A stretch of 37,619 bases of DNA from CALVUJ01 sp045119835 (GTDB lineage: Bacteria > Bacillota_I > Bacilli_A > RFN20 > DUOF01): NCBI GenBank assembly GCA_045119835.1, contig JBGVED010000085.1, positions 1 to 37,619 of the forward strand. Reading direction: 5' to 3'. This document shows positions 8,486 through 16,325 of the stretch, one piece after another (the stretch's first letter is position 1; every line of letters starts with the position of its first letter). The translations under genes and the position numbers were made by a program. The notes beneath the pieces are model-generated. The model ran no database searches, had not been told where the DNA came from, and saw only the letters and a program-made list of their open reading frames with translations.

Positions 8486-9961
8486 ATGAAGACATATAAT
8501 GGATATGAAAGATTACCTAGAAATTACACTTTGTTAACTGATGAATACGAATATAGCATGGCTAATGGTTATTTAAATTGTAAAAAAGAAAATCAAGAAG
8601 CTATATTTGATGTCTTTTTTAGAAAGGTTCCTACTGGTGGAGGTTACGCTATCATGGCTGGACTTGATAAAATAATTCCTTTTATTCAAAATTTAAAATT
8701 TGGAGAAAGAGAATTAAACTACTTTAGAAGAAAAGGCTACAATGAAGACTTTATTGAATATTTAAAAAACTTTAAATTCACGGGAAACATTTATGCAATT
8801 CCAGATGGTACCCCTGTATTTCCTAATGAGCCTCTTATTACCGTTAAAGCTCCTTTAAACGAAGCTCAAGTTATTGAAACAGCTATTTTATCTATAATAA
8901 ATGGGGCAATGGAACACGCAACAGGAGCCAGAAGAATAGTAGAAGCAACTCCAAAAGGAATTGGAATAATGGAATTTGGTGCTAGACGCGCAGATGGATT
9001 AGAAGCTGCAATCGATTCTTCAATTTATGGAATAATGGCTGGTTGTAGTGGCACTAGTAATGTATTAGCTGCAGATATGCTTAATTTAAAAGCCTTAGGT
9101 ACACAGGCACATAGCTGGATTGAATCTTTTGACAGCGAATATGAAGCATTCTTATCTTATGCTAAAACATATCCAAACAATTGTATGTTACTTGTTGATA
9201 CTATAGATACCTTAAGAAGTGGCGTTCCTAATGCAATCAAAGTATTTAATTATATGAAGGAAAATGGGTTATCTACTGATAACATCGGTATTCGTATAGA
9301 TTCAGGAGATTTAGCTTATCTATCTAAAGAAGCTAGAAAAATGTTTGATGAAGCTGGTTTCCCTCAAGCTAAAATTTGCTTGAGTAATGGTCTAACGGAT
9401 AAAACAATATCTTCTTTAGTTCAACAAGGTGCATGTTTCGATGTTTTAGGTGTTGGCGATAATATTTCTAAACCAGAAGGACGAATGGGATGTGTATATA
9501 AAGAAGTTGCACTAAGAGAAAACAATACTTTAGTTCCTAAAATAAAATTATCAAATGACGAAATAAAAATAATTAATCCTGATTATAAAAAGCTATATAG
9601 AGCGTATGACAAAGATACTGGGTTTGCGATTGCTGATATTATGTGTAGACAAGATGAAGATATTACTAAAGAAGTTGAATTGGAAATTGTTGATCCGACA
9701 AACTATCTAAAAAGTACAATTATTTCTAATTTCAGATTAGAAGAACTTCAAACAACTATTTTTGAAAAAGGTAAACTTGTATATGATGATCCAGAAATTT
9801 TAGAAAAGAAAGAGTATTGTAATAAAATGATGGAAACTATTTATCCAGAAATAAAAAGAATTGAAAATCCTCATAAATACTATGTAGATGGTACTGTAAA
9901 CTATGTATCATTTAAAAATAAAATGATAAGCGATATGAAAAAACTATCAAGCAATAAGTAG
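8486..9961 (+). CDS. pncB: Nicotinate phosphoribosyltransferase
   Basis: Joins nicotinate and phosphoribosyl pyrophosphate, with ATP, to give nicotinate mononucleotide (Preiss-Handler pathway, cytoplasm). 491 residues, the normal length of the Firmicutes type. Recognisable family segments, in order: LLTDEYEYSMANGY near the start, FRKVPTGGGYAI, MEFGARRADG, GTSNVLAAD, GTQAHSWI, RIDSGDLAYLSKEAR and GVGDNI. The gene starts three bases after the nicotinamidase stop codon, with AAAGGAAG as ribosome binding site. It lies in one operon with nicotinamidase, a Nudix hydrolase and NAD kinase; the steps between (nicotinate mononucleotide adenylyltransferase, NAD synthetase) are not in this window. Confidence 0.96.
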   Translation: MKTYNGYERLPRNYTLLTDEYEYSMANGYLNCKKENQEAIFDVFFRKVPTGGGYAIMAGLDKIIPFIQNLKFGERELNYFRRKGYNEDFIEYLKNFKFTGNIYAIPDGTPVFPNEPLITVKAPLNEAQVIETAILSIINGAMEHATGARRIVEATPKGIGIMEFGARRADGLEAAIDSSIYGIMAGCSGTSNVLAADMLNLKALGTQAHSWIESFDSEYEAFLSYAKTYPNNCMLLVDTIDTLRSGVPNAIKVFNYMKENGLSTDNIGIRIDSGDLAYLSKEARKMFDEAGFPQAKICLSNGLTDKTISSLVQQGACFDVLGVGDNISKPEGRMGCVYKEVALRENNTLVPKIKLSNDEIKIINPDYKKLYRAYDKDTGFAIADIMCRQDEDITKEVELEIVDPTNYLKSTIISNFRLEELQTTIFEKGKLVYDDPEILEKKEYCNKMMETIYPEIKRIENPHKYYVDGTVNYVSFKNKMISDMKKLSSNK

Positions 9962-9969
9962 GTGTTAAA

Positions 9970-10596
9970 ATGAGAAAAGAAAAATTTGAAGAATTACAAG
10001 GTTATATAGATGAATTAAAAACATTAGATATGAAAGAAGAATCTCCCTCTGAAAAAGCATTTTTAAGCATAAAGAGATATTCATGCAAATTAAATAATGG
10101 AAAAACGATAGTAAGAGAAAAATTAGTCAAAAATGGTAAAGATGGTAGTGCTTGTGCAATTTTACCTATCACAGAAGATGGTAATGTATTACTTGTTGTA
10201 CAACCTCGCGTTTTTTCTAAATCTACTATAGGGATTGAATTCCCTGCCGGTTATATTGAGGAAAACGAAGAACCTGAAATAAGTGCTAAAAGAGAGCTTG
10301 AAGAAGAAACTGGTTACGTTGCAAAAGAAATGATTTTACTTGCTAAATATTATCAAGATGAAGGTTGTTCTGCCGCTTTTAATTATTGTTATTTAGCGTT
10401 AAACTGTAAAAAAGAAAAGGAACAACATTTAGATAAAGATGAATTTGTTAGATATTTTGAATGTACTTTTGAGGAAGCTATTGAACTTTACCAAATGGGT
10501 TACATTTGTGGAGTTAATTCTACTATTGCTCTTGAAAAAACTATGAATTATTTAAAAAACAATTATAATAGAGGTAATGGCACTATAAGAAAGTGA
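9970..10596 (+). CDS. Nudix hydrolase, ADP-ribose pyrophosphatase-like
   Basis: 208 residues with a complete Nudix box: GYIEENEEPEISAKRELEEE followed by TGY fits G-x5-E-x7-R-E-x2-E-E-x-G. The layout, with an N-terminal substrate strand region, PAGYIE before the box, and YQDEGCSAAFNYCYLA after it, is that of ADP-ribose/ADP-sugar pyrophosphatases (NudF-like), which split ADP-ribose into AMP and ribose 5-phosphate. Its place between nicotinate phosphoribosyltransferase and NAD kinase supports a role in NAD turnover. It could equally clean other nucleoside diphosphate derivatives. The TGA stop overlaps the neighbourhood of the NAD kinase start by a single intervening base, so translation is probably coupled. 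Confidence 0.9.
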   Translation: MRKEKFEELQGYIDELKTLDMKEESPSEKAFLSIKRYSCKLNNGKTIVREKLVKNGKDGSACAILPITEDGNVLLVVQPRVFSKSTIGIEFPAGYIEENEEPEISAKRELEEETGYVAKEMILLAKYYQDEGCSAAFNYCYLALNCKKEKEQHLDKDEFVRYFECTFEEAIELYQMGYICGVNSTIALEKTMNYLKNNYNRGNGTIRK

Positions 10597-10597
10597 T

Positions 10598-11410
10598 GTG
10601 ATTTATGTGGGCAGAAAAATAAACAAAGTTAAATTATTTGCAAATAATAACGAATATTCAAAAAAAATAGAAAAAGAATTAAGAGAAAAATTAATTAATC
10701 GCAATTATGTTATCTCTGATAACGTTGATGACGTTGATTTGGCAATAGCAATTGGCGGTGATGGCTCATTTATTAGAATGATTAAATCCTGTAATTTCAA
10801 TGACAATATTTGCTATATTGGTGTTAATACAGGAACTTTAGGATTTGTCCAAGAAATATATCCCGATAAACTTGATACATTTTTAAACAATCTAGATAAA
10901 AATAGATTTAAAACAGAAAGTATAAGCATTCAAGAAACAAAAATAAATACTAAAGATGAGAGTTTGCACTTTTTCTCTTTAAATGAAATTGTTATTAGGC
11001 AAAAGGAATTAAATACCGCCCACTTTAAAGTTCTTATAGATAATAATTTGCTAGAAAATTATAATGGTGATGGCCTTTTAATATCAACTTCATTTGGTTC
11101 TACCGCATATAATTTAAGTTTTGGAGGCAGCATAGTTTATAGTGATTTGCACACTTTACAAATAACACCTATTGCTCCTCTTAACAATAGGAACTACACA
11201 ACTTTGTTTAACTCTGTTATTGTTCCTCACAAAAGAATAATTGAAATAATACCTTCAGAAAACAAGAACTTTATTATTAGTGTTGATGGTGAAAATAAAT
11301 ATATAGATGATGTTTTATCCATAACAACTTATGTAAAAAGAAAGAAAATTAAAATAATTAGAACAAAAGAATACGATTACACTAAAAAAATTAACGAAAA
11401 ATTTTTATAA
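10598..11410 (+). CDS. nadK: NAD kinase
   Basis: Phosphorylates NAD to NADP with ATP or polyphosphate. 270 residues, the usual bacterial size. Motifs: IGGDGSF near residue 53 (the GGDG phosphate-binding site), NTGTLGFVQE, NEIVI, and the DGLLISTSFGSTAYNLSFGG segment typical of the C-terminal domain, then ITPIAP and SVDGENK. The start is taken as GTG at 10598, one base after the upstream TGA; no ATG is available in frame here. A second GTG at 10607 is also possible and would give MGRKINKVKLF. Coupled translation with the Nudix gene is likely because no strong ribosome binding site is visible. Confidence 0.95.
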   Translation: MIYVGRKINKVKLFANNNEYSKKIEKELREKLINRNYVISDNVDDVDLAIAIGGDGSFIRMIKSCNFNDNICYIGVNTGTLGFVQEIYPDKLDTFLNNLDKNRFKTESISIQETKINTKDESLHFFSLNEIVIRQKELNTAHFKVLIDNNLLENYNGDGLLISTSFGSTAYNLSFGGSIVYSDLHTLQITPIAPLNNRNYTTLFNSVIVPHKRIIEIIPSENKNFIISVDGENKYIDDVLSITTYVKRKKIKIIRTKEYDYTKKINEKFL

Positions 11411-11429
11411 TTATTTAGAGGTGTTATAA

Positions 11430-12185
11430 ATGGAAAAAATAAAAAATGTCGAAATATATAATTATAGAATGAAAAAGTCATTGCTAGATAAAATGTTTTT
11501 TCTAGACAAATTTTTTGAACCTATAGAAAGCATAGTCGATTTTGGGTGTGCCGATGGCGAATTGATATTAGAAATGAAGCATTTGTTTCCCGAATACAAT
11601 TACATAGGATATGACATAAGCGAAACAATGTTAGACATAGCAAAAAGTAAAAACGAAGGCGTTACATTTTGTAATAATTGGAATGATATAAATATTGATT
11701 TTAATAAAAGTTTACTTAACATATCGAGTACTATTCATGAAGTTTATTCTTATAGTAGTGATGAAGAAATAAAAGAATTTTGGAATCGTGTTTATAATAG
11801 TGGTTTTAAATATATTTGTATTAGAGACATGATGCTATCTACAAATCTAGTAGAAAATGTAACAGATGCTGAAATAAACAAAATCAAAGAACCTTATTTA
11901 GTTAATTTAAAAGAATTTGAAAGTATTTGGGGAAGCATTAAGAAAAAAAGAAATTTTGTTCATTTTTTATTAAAGTATAAATATTTAGAGAATTGGCAAA
12001 GAGAGGTAAAAGAAAACTATTTTCCTATAGCAGTCGAAGATTTATTAAAAACTATTCCAGATAACTATAGAATCACATATTCTGACCACTACATTCTTCC
12101 TTTTACTGCTCACCAGATTAAACAAGATTTCGGCATAATATTAGATACCAAAACACACTTTAAATTAATTCTAAAAAAAATTTAA
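11430..12185 (+). CDS. Class I SAM-dependent methyltransferase
   Basis: 251 residues, ATG after AGAGGTG. The SAM-binding motif I is VDFGCADGE (from residue 36), followed by the acidic end of strand 2 in GYDISETMLDIA, where the aspartate contacts the ribose. The C-terminal half has no motif I recognise, so the substrate is unknown. It is the fifth gene of the NAD salvage operon, 19 bases after NAD kinase. Its stop codon overlaps the stop codon of the convergent transporter gene by four bases. There is no recognisable terminator between the two. Confidence 0.85.
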   Translation: MEKIKNVEIYNYRMKKSLLDKMFFLDKFFEPIESIVDFGCADGELILEMKHLFPEYNYIGYDISETMLDIAKSKNEGVTFCNNWNDINIDFNKSLLNISSTIHEVYSYSSDEEIKEFWNRVYNSGFKYICIRDMMLSTNLVENVTDAEINKIKEPYLVNLKEFESIWGSIKKKRNFVHFLLKYKYLENWQREVKENYFPIAVEDLLKTIPDNYRITYSDHYILPFTAHQIKQDFGIILDTKTHFKLILKKI

Positions 12186-13041
12186 CAAATAAGTAGTAAA
12201 AATATTCCTGTTAAAGCAAATATTAAACTTAAAAGTAATTTTATATAATGTTTTTTATAATCTATTTCTTTAAATATAAAGATTCCAATTATTCCAGCCC
12301 ATACTGCATTTAATTGGATAAGTGAAAATGTTATTGACCCCTCTATGTATTTATATGATAAGACCATTAAAAATGAAGCAAAATAATAAAATAAACCAGA
12401 TAATAAAGCTAGAGAATATTTCTTTATATTCTCTTTTTTTGTAATCTTTTTTTTGCTTATAAATATATAAATTAAAGCCGATAAGACAATTCCCAACGAA
12501 CTATAAATTTGCTGAGAATAAACAATGTTTTCACGTGTAACACTTTTTCTTATAAAGCCTGAAAATCCATATAATAGCGAAGACAATAGTATTAATAAAA
12601 TGTATTTATAATTTATTTTTTTATCATCATTATCTTTTATTACTAACATAAAAGATGATAATAGTATGCAAAACATAGCAATCATTAATAGATAAACATT
12701 TAAATTACTATATTCTGACAAAATTAATAATATCATTATAGAGCCGATTGGTCCTTGCAAACTTTTAAATTGAGTTGAACGAGCAACCCCAATTTTATCT
12801 ACACACACGAAAAATAACGTTGAGGCAACAAACCACGATACTCCCCCCAAAAATGAAACTAACAAAAACTTATTGAACAAACTCTCTTTAAAGGAGAAAA
12901 AAGATAAAACACTATTGAGCAAATTAAACAACTTAATCCCATAAAAAAAACATAATATACAGATTTTATATTTGAAAACTTTTTAGGAATTGAATAAAAA
13001 GTAAAAAGCAAAGAAGATAGCAATGCAAAAAAGTAACCCAT
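12182..13041 (-). pseudogene. GRP/DMT-superfamily sugar or metabolite transporter, interrupted by a -1 frameshift
   Basis: The N-terminal part (ATG at 13041, after GAGGG) reads MGYFFALLSSLLFTFYSIPKK and two membrane helices, then runs out of frame and stops after SPLKRVCSISFC. A second frame, open from about 12931 to 12182, carries the remaining eight or so helices, with segments such as IQLNAVWAGIIGIFIFKE and LIFALTGIFLLLI that resemble the GlcU/GRP sugar-uptake family. The frames meet at a run of six T on the minus strand (12902-12897). One more T would give a single protein of about 287 residues, the family length. This may be a recent mutation, a sequencing error, a phase-variable run or -1 slippage. 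The specific substrate is unknown. Confidence 0.75.
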
Positions 13042-13054
13042 TTGACATCCCTCA

Positions 13055-13083
13055 CTAATACATAATAGTAATATTATTGTCAA
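13055..13083 (-). promoter_or_regulatory. Possible promoter of the transporter gene
   Basis: Minus strand: perfect TTGACA (13083-13078), 17 bases, then TATTAG (13060-13055). The -10 is weak and lies so close to the ATG at 13041 that the GAGGG site would fall at or before the start of transcription, so the assignment is doubtful. TTTGACA here and a complementary TGTCAAA at the ATG flank the region. Confidence 0.35.
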
Positions 13084-13108
13084 AAAGTTACTTTTTTAAT
13101 TATAATTA

Positions 13109-14212
13109 TCACTCAATAATAATCAATGGAACTAACATCTCTTTTGTTAATGATGTATGATGTCCTTTAAATTTGTTGGAATTTTCACTAAACAAAAATT
13201 GTTTATTTGTTTTACATACCGCTATATAATCACCTAACAAATTTCTGTTTTTTTCATTATATGGCCCAAACACACCTTTTTTTACTAAATAATCCACTTC
13301 AAATAATTTAAAATCTTTTTTATAGTTTTTGTTAAAAAGTTCCTCAAATTCTTCTTTTTTATTTTTTTTAACCTTAAAAGCTGTTGCTCTTGGCTCTAAA
13401 TACATTGGCACTTCTAAACACTTCATTAATTCTTCATTTTTATAAATTTCAATGTAACCATCTATATCAATGTGTCCATGATCCGCACTTATAACAATTA
13501 AAGTGTCCTTTAAGGAATTGTGTAAATCTTGAATATATGAAGATATTTCGCTAACAACATCTTTGGCTTGTTTACTACCAACCCCATAGTCGTGCATTGT
13601 ATGATCTGGATCATCACAATAGCTATATATAAATTGTTTTCCTTCTTTCAAACAACAATTTTTAATATTTTCAAACATTTCTTTTTTTGTGTTGTAAGGA
13701 TAATTTTCTTTTTCATTACCGTCTTTTATATATGAAGGTAAAATCGTGTTAACTATATAGTTTTTTGAGTCTTTATAATACGCAGCAAATGGTAATCTTT
13801 CTCTAGAAAAATCAGGATTTATTTTTTCTTGAGTATAATAATCAGTTGCTCTATATACCTCGACGACTCTATTTAATTCCTCAAAATAGATACTCCAGCC
13901 AAACCAGCCGTGATTAAAAGGATACTCTCCACTCATATACGTTGTTGTTGCATTAGTTGTAGTTGAAGGAAAAACGGACGTTAATGTTTGTTTAATATTT
14001 TTCCTTAAAATATTATTTTTATCTAAGTTAACTTTAATAGGATTTATTCCAAATCCATCTAAAATAATAAAAACAACATTTTTATAATCTTTTCGCAAAT
14101 ACTTTTCCAACTTTTTTAATGAAGGAACATCTGTTTTGTGCCCCAACATCTTATTGAATGTTGCAGAAATATTTATAATATTTTTTTTATAATTTGGGTA
14201 ATAAAGCTTCAT
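13109..14212 (-). CDS. Alkaline phosphatase superfamily protein (type I phosphodiesterase/nucleotide pyrophosphatase-like)
   Basis: 367 residues from the ATG at 14212, chosen because GAGGTG lies eight bases before it; an in-frame GTG nine bases earlier overlaps that site. Metal ligands and nucleophile fit the superfamily: Asp in IILDGFG, a threonine in the TTTNATTTYMSGEYPFNHG stretch, Asp and His in DDPDHTMHD, ADHGH, and His in FKGHHTSL. These enzymes hydrolyse phosphodiesters or phosphomonoesters using two zinc ions. No signal peptide is visible, so it probably acts in the cytoplasm; the substrate is unknown. It is transcribed alone, divergently from the ADP-ribosylglycohydrolase gene. Confidence 0.87.
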   Translation of the reverse strand: MKLYYPNYKKNIINISATFNKMLGHKTDVPSLKKLEKYLRKDYKNVVFIILDGFGINPIKVNLDKNNILRKNIKQTLTSVFPSTTTNATTTYMSGEYPFNHGWFGWSIYFEELNRVVEVYRATDYYTQEKINPDFSRERLPFAAYYKDSKNYIVNTILPSYIKDGNEKENYPYNTKKEMFENIKNCCLKEGKQFIYSYCDDPDHTMHDYGVGSKQAKDVVSEISSYIQDLHNSLKDTLIVISADHGHIDIDGYIEIYKNEELMKCLEVPMYLEPRATAFKVKKNKKEEFEELFNKNYKKDFKLFEVDYLVKKGVFGPYNEKNRNLLGDYIAVCKTNKQFLFSENSNKFKGHHTSLTKEMLVPLIIIE

Positions 14213-14231
14213 TGACTTCACCTCATTTTCT

Positions 14232-14260
14232 ATTATAATCTTTTGTTGTAAACAAGTCTA
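14232..14260 (-). promoter_or_regulatory. Promoter of the phosphodiesterase-like gene
   Basis: Minus strand: TAGACT (14260-14255, four of six), 17 bases, TATAAT (14237-14232, perfect), about 19 bases before the ATG. It overlaps the promoter of the opposite gene. Confidence 0.6.
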
Positions 14261-14274
14261 TTTTTTGTTAAAAT
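14246..14274 (+). promoter_or_regulatory. Promoter of the ADP-ribosylglycohydrolase gene
   Basis: TTGTAA (14246-14251), 17 bases, TAAAAT (14269-14274), the same hexamers and spacing as at the nucleoside-diphosphate kinase gene. It interleaves with the divergent promoter, so the two genes may compete for polymerase. Confidence 0.6.
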
Positions 14275-14294
14275 TTAAATAGAGGTGAATGCAA

Positions 14295-15119
14295 GTGTTG
14301 GGTGCAATAATTGGAGATACAGTAGGTTCTGCTTATGAGTTTAATAATATTAGAAAAAAAGACTTTGAATTATTTGTTGAAAAAAGCAAATTAACAGATG
14401 ATAGCATAATGACTTTAGCAGTAGCAGAAATAATTCAAAATAAATGGTATGACGACAAGGATAAAGTGATAGACACCCTAAAAAAATGGGGTAAAGCTTA
14501 TCCTAGTGTTGGCTATGGTGGTATGTTTAAAAAATGGCTATTTGATGATAATTTAAGAGAGGCTTACAATAGTTTTGGCAATGGTAGCGCTATGCGTATA
14601 AGTAGCGTAGGATGGTATGCAAACAGCGAAGAAGAAGTAAAAAAATTATCTAGACTTGTTACAGAGGTAACTCACAATCACGAAGAAGGATTAAAAGGTG
14701 CTGAAGTAATTGCTATGTGTATTTATTATGCCAGAATTGGTAAAAGCAAAGAATTTATAAAAGAATATGTTGAGCAATATTATGATATTAATTTTGATTA
14801 TAATGATTTAGTAGAAAATTATAAGTTTTATGCAACATGTCAAAAGTCAGTACCTCAAGCAATCTATTGTTTTTTAATTAGCGAAAATTTTGAGGATTGT
14901 TTAAGAACTACTATCTCAATTGGCGGAGATTGCGATACAACAAGTGCCATGTCTTGTGCTATTGCAGAAGCATTTTACAAACAAATTGATTATAAATTTA
15001 TTTTTAAAACACTAGATCTTTTTCCACCAGAAAAAGATGGATGTTGTCCTAAACAAATAATATCTACATTTTTAGATAGATTAAATGAAGTCAATCACAC
15101 TACTAAAAAAATGCAATAA
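14295..15119 (+). CDS. ADP-ribosylglycohydrolase family protein (DraG/ARH-like)
   Basis: Removes ADP-ribose from proteins or other acceptors, or acts on related glycosides. The start is taken as GTG at 14295, seven bases after AGAGGTG; it gives the family-typical beginning MLGAIIGD. An ATG six bases earlier is too close to the ribosome binding site. 274 residues. Metal-binding motifs: GDTVGSAYEF, the TDD of LTDDSIM near residue 35, GNGSAMR, and GGDCDTTSAM near the C-terminus, the last being the second acidic pair. The gene is followed at once by an unknown gene. It may connect to the NAD metabolism genes two transcription units away, but that is inference. Confidence 0.92.
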   Translation: MLGAIIGDTVGSAYEFNNIRKKDFELFVEKSKLTDDSIMTLAVAEIIQNKWYDDKDKVIDTLKKWGKAYPSVGYGGMFKKWLFDDNLREAYNSFGNGSAMRISSVGWYANSEEEVKKLSRLVTEVTHNHEEGLKGAEVIAMCIYYARIGKSKEFIKEYVEQYYDINFDYNDLVENYKFYATCQKSVPQAIYCFLISENFEDCLRTTISIGGDCDTTSAMSCAIAEAFYKQIDYKFIFKTLDLFPPEKDGCCPKQIISTFLDRLNEVNHTTKKMQ

Positions 15120-15138
15120 AAATAAAAGAGGTGTTAAT

Positions 15139-16296
15139 ATGATAGAAATCAAATCAGAAAATGGAAAAACCGGCAAAATTAAAAATGCATATAATTTTCT
15201 TATAAAAGCAGAGAAAGTAAACAATCATTATTTTCTTACGATAGATAACGAGAAATATGGGCCATTTGCTAGACTTTTTTTATCAAAGCAAGATAATGAT
15301 GATTCTATTTTAATTTGTTATTCTCCTAAAGAGAGCCATATTATTAACATAACTGAAAAAGGAATAAATATAACAAAAAGAAATATAACTGCACTTTCAC
15401 AAATAAAAGAATACGATTCTCCTTCAAAAAAGACAAATATTCAATTATTGGGCAATGTCAATAATTATTCAATTTATTTTGGGAACAATCAATTTTTTGC
15501 ATTTAATAATGAAGACGAAAATAAAGAAATAGAAAACTGCATTAAGTTTGATGAATATGATGATTTAGTAGACTATTATAAAAAGAATTATGCCATATCT
15601 TTAAATAGTCCAAAAATAACAGCATTATCTCTTAAATTAAAAAGGATTTTTGTTAATTTTGATGAAATATATGAATATATCAATTCTTTGAAAACAAATG
15701 ATTTAACCGATGAATTGCAACTTGATATTGTAATGGATAGAAGCATTTTCAAAAACATTTTTATTAAAGCTAGAAAAGCATGCTCAAAATCACCAAATTC
15801 AAAAGATGAAATTGCTGATTTATTGAATAATGGCTATGTAGAATTTGAGTATCGAACAATAGAAAAATTAAAACAAATATTCCAAGAACAATATGATAAA
15901 TTAAATGAATTAGTAAATAATAAAGCAACTATTTTAAAAGAAGAATGCCTTCTTTCATTGAAGGAAAAAGATAACTTTAATTTTGATATTTTGTATGAAA
16001 CAATTGCTCAAATTAAAATAACAGATTTAAATGATACTGCTAGAAAAGAAATTAGTGCTAAAAGGCCTCTTGTAACCAGCATTTTCTCTAGCGTAATAAG
16101 TTCATGCATAGATAAACTTGCACAACAAGGGATTCATATAAGAGATGAATATAAAATGCCAAAAAATTTAAAGGCGATGTACCCAGATGAATATGAGGTT
16201 TTATGGCAATTAGTAGATAATAGATTGCCGATTCTATATAATGAATACTTTGAATATCAAAAAGAAAAATTTAGTAATCTAGCGAAAAAGCATTAA
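15139..16296 (+). CDS. Protein of unknown function, partner of the ADP-ribosylglycohydrolase gene
   Basis: I do not recognise this 385-residue protein. The ATG at 15139 follows AGAGGTG; a longer frame overlapping the upstream gene is unlikely. The first 150 residues look beta-rich (many short Ile/Val/Tyr-alternating segments around NHYFLTIDNEKYGPF and NNYSIYFGNNQFF). The rest is charged and helical, with a conserved-looking block near residues 305-345 (ARKEISAKRPLVTSIFSSVI). No signal peptide or membrane helix is visible. It sits 19 bases after the ADP-ribosylglycohydrolase gene and ends in a bidirectional terminator, so the two form a closed two-gene operon. A functional link to ADP-ribose removal is only suggested by that. 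Confidence 0.7.
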   Translation: MIEIKSENGKTGKIKNAYNFLIKAEKVNNHYFLTIDNEKYGPFARLFLSKQDNDDSILICYSPKESHIINITEKGINITKRNITALSQIKEYDSPSKKTNIQLLGNVNNYSIYFGNNQFFAFNNEDENKEIENCIKFDEYDDLVDYYKKNYAISLNSPKITALSLKLKRIFVNFDEIYEYINSLKTNDLTDELQLDIVMDRSIFKNIFIKARKACSKSPNSKDEIADLLNNGYVEFEYRTIEKLKQIFQEQYDKLNELVNNKATILKEECLLSLKEKDNFNFDILYETIAQIKITDLNDTARKEISAKRPLVTSIFSSVISSCIDKLAQQGIHIRDEYKMPKNLKAMYPDEYEVLWQLVDNRLPILYNEYFEYQKEKFSNLAKKH

Positions 16297-16325
16297 AAAA
16301 AGATTATTTTTGAATAATCTTTTTT
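16296..16325. terminator. Bidirectional terminator between convergent genes
   Basis: Perfect 13-bp stem (16296-16308 AAAAAAGATTATT with 16313-16325) and a four-base loop. The A and T runs of the stem serve both strands, ending the gene on each side; its arms overlap both stop codons. Confidence 0.9.

Noticed and set aside
12859..12931. Two independent overlapping small membrane protein genes instead of one broken transporter
   Set aside because: The first half gives only two helices with a nonsense tail, the second lacks an N-terminus and a ribosome binding site at its only start, and one added base joins them at the length of the transporter family.
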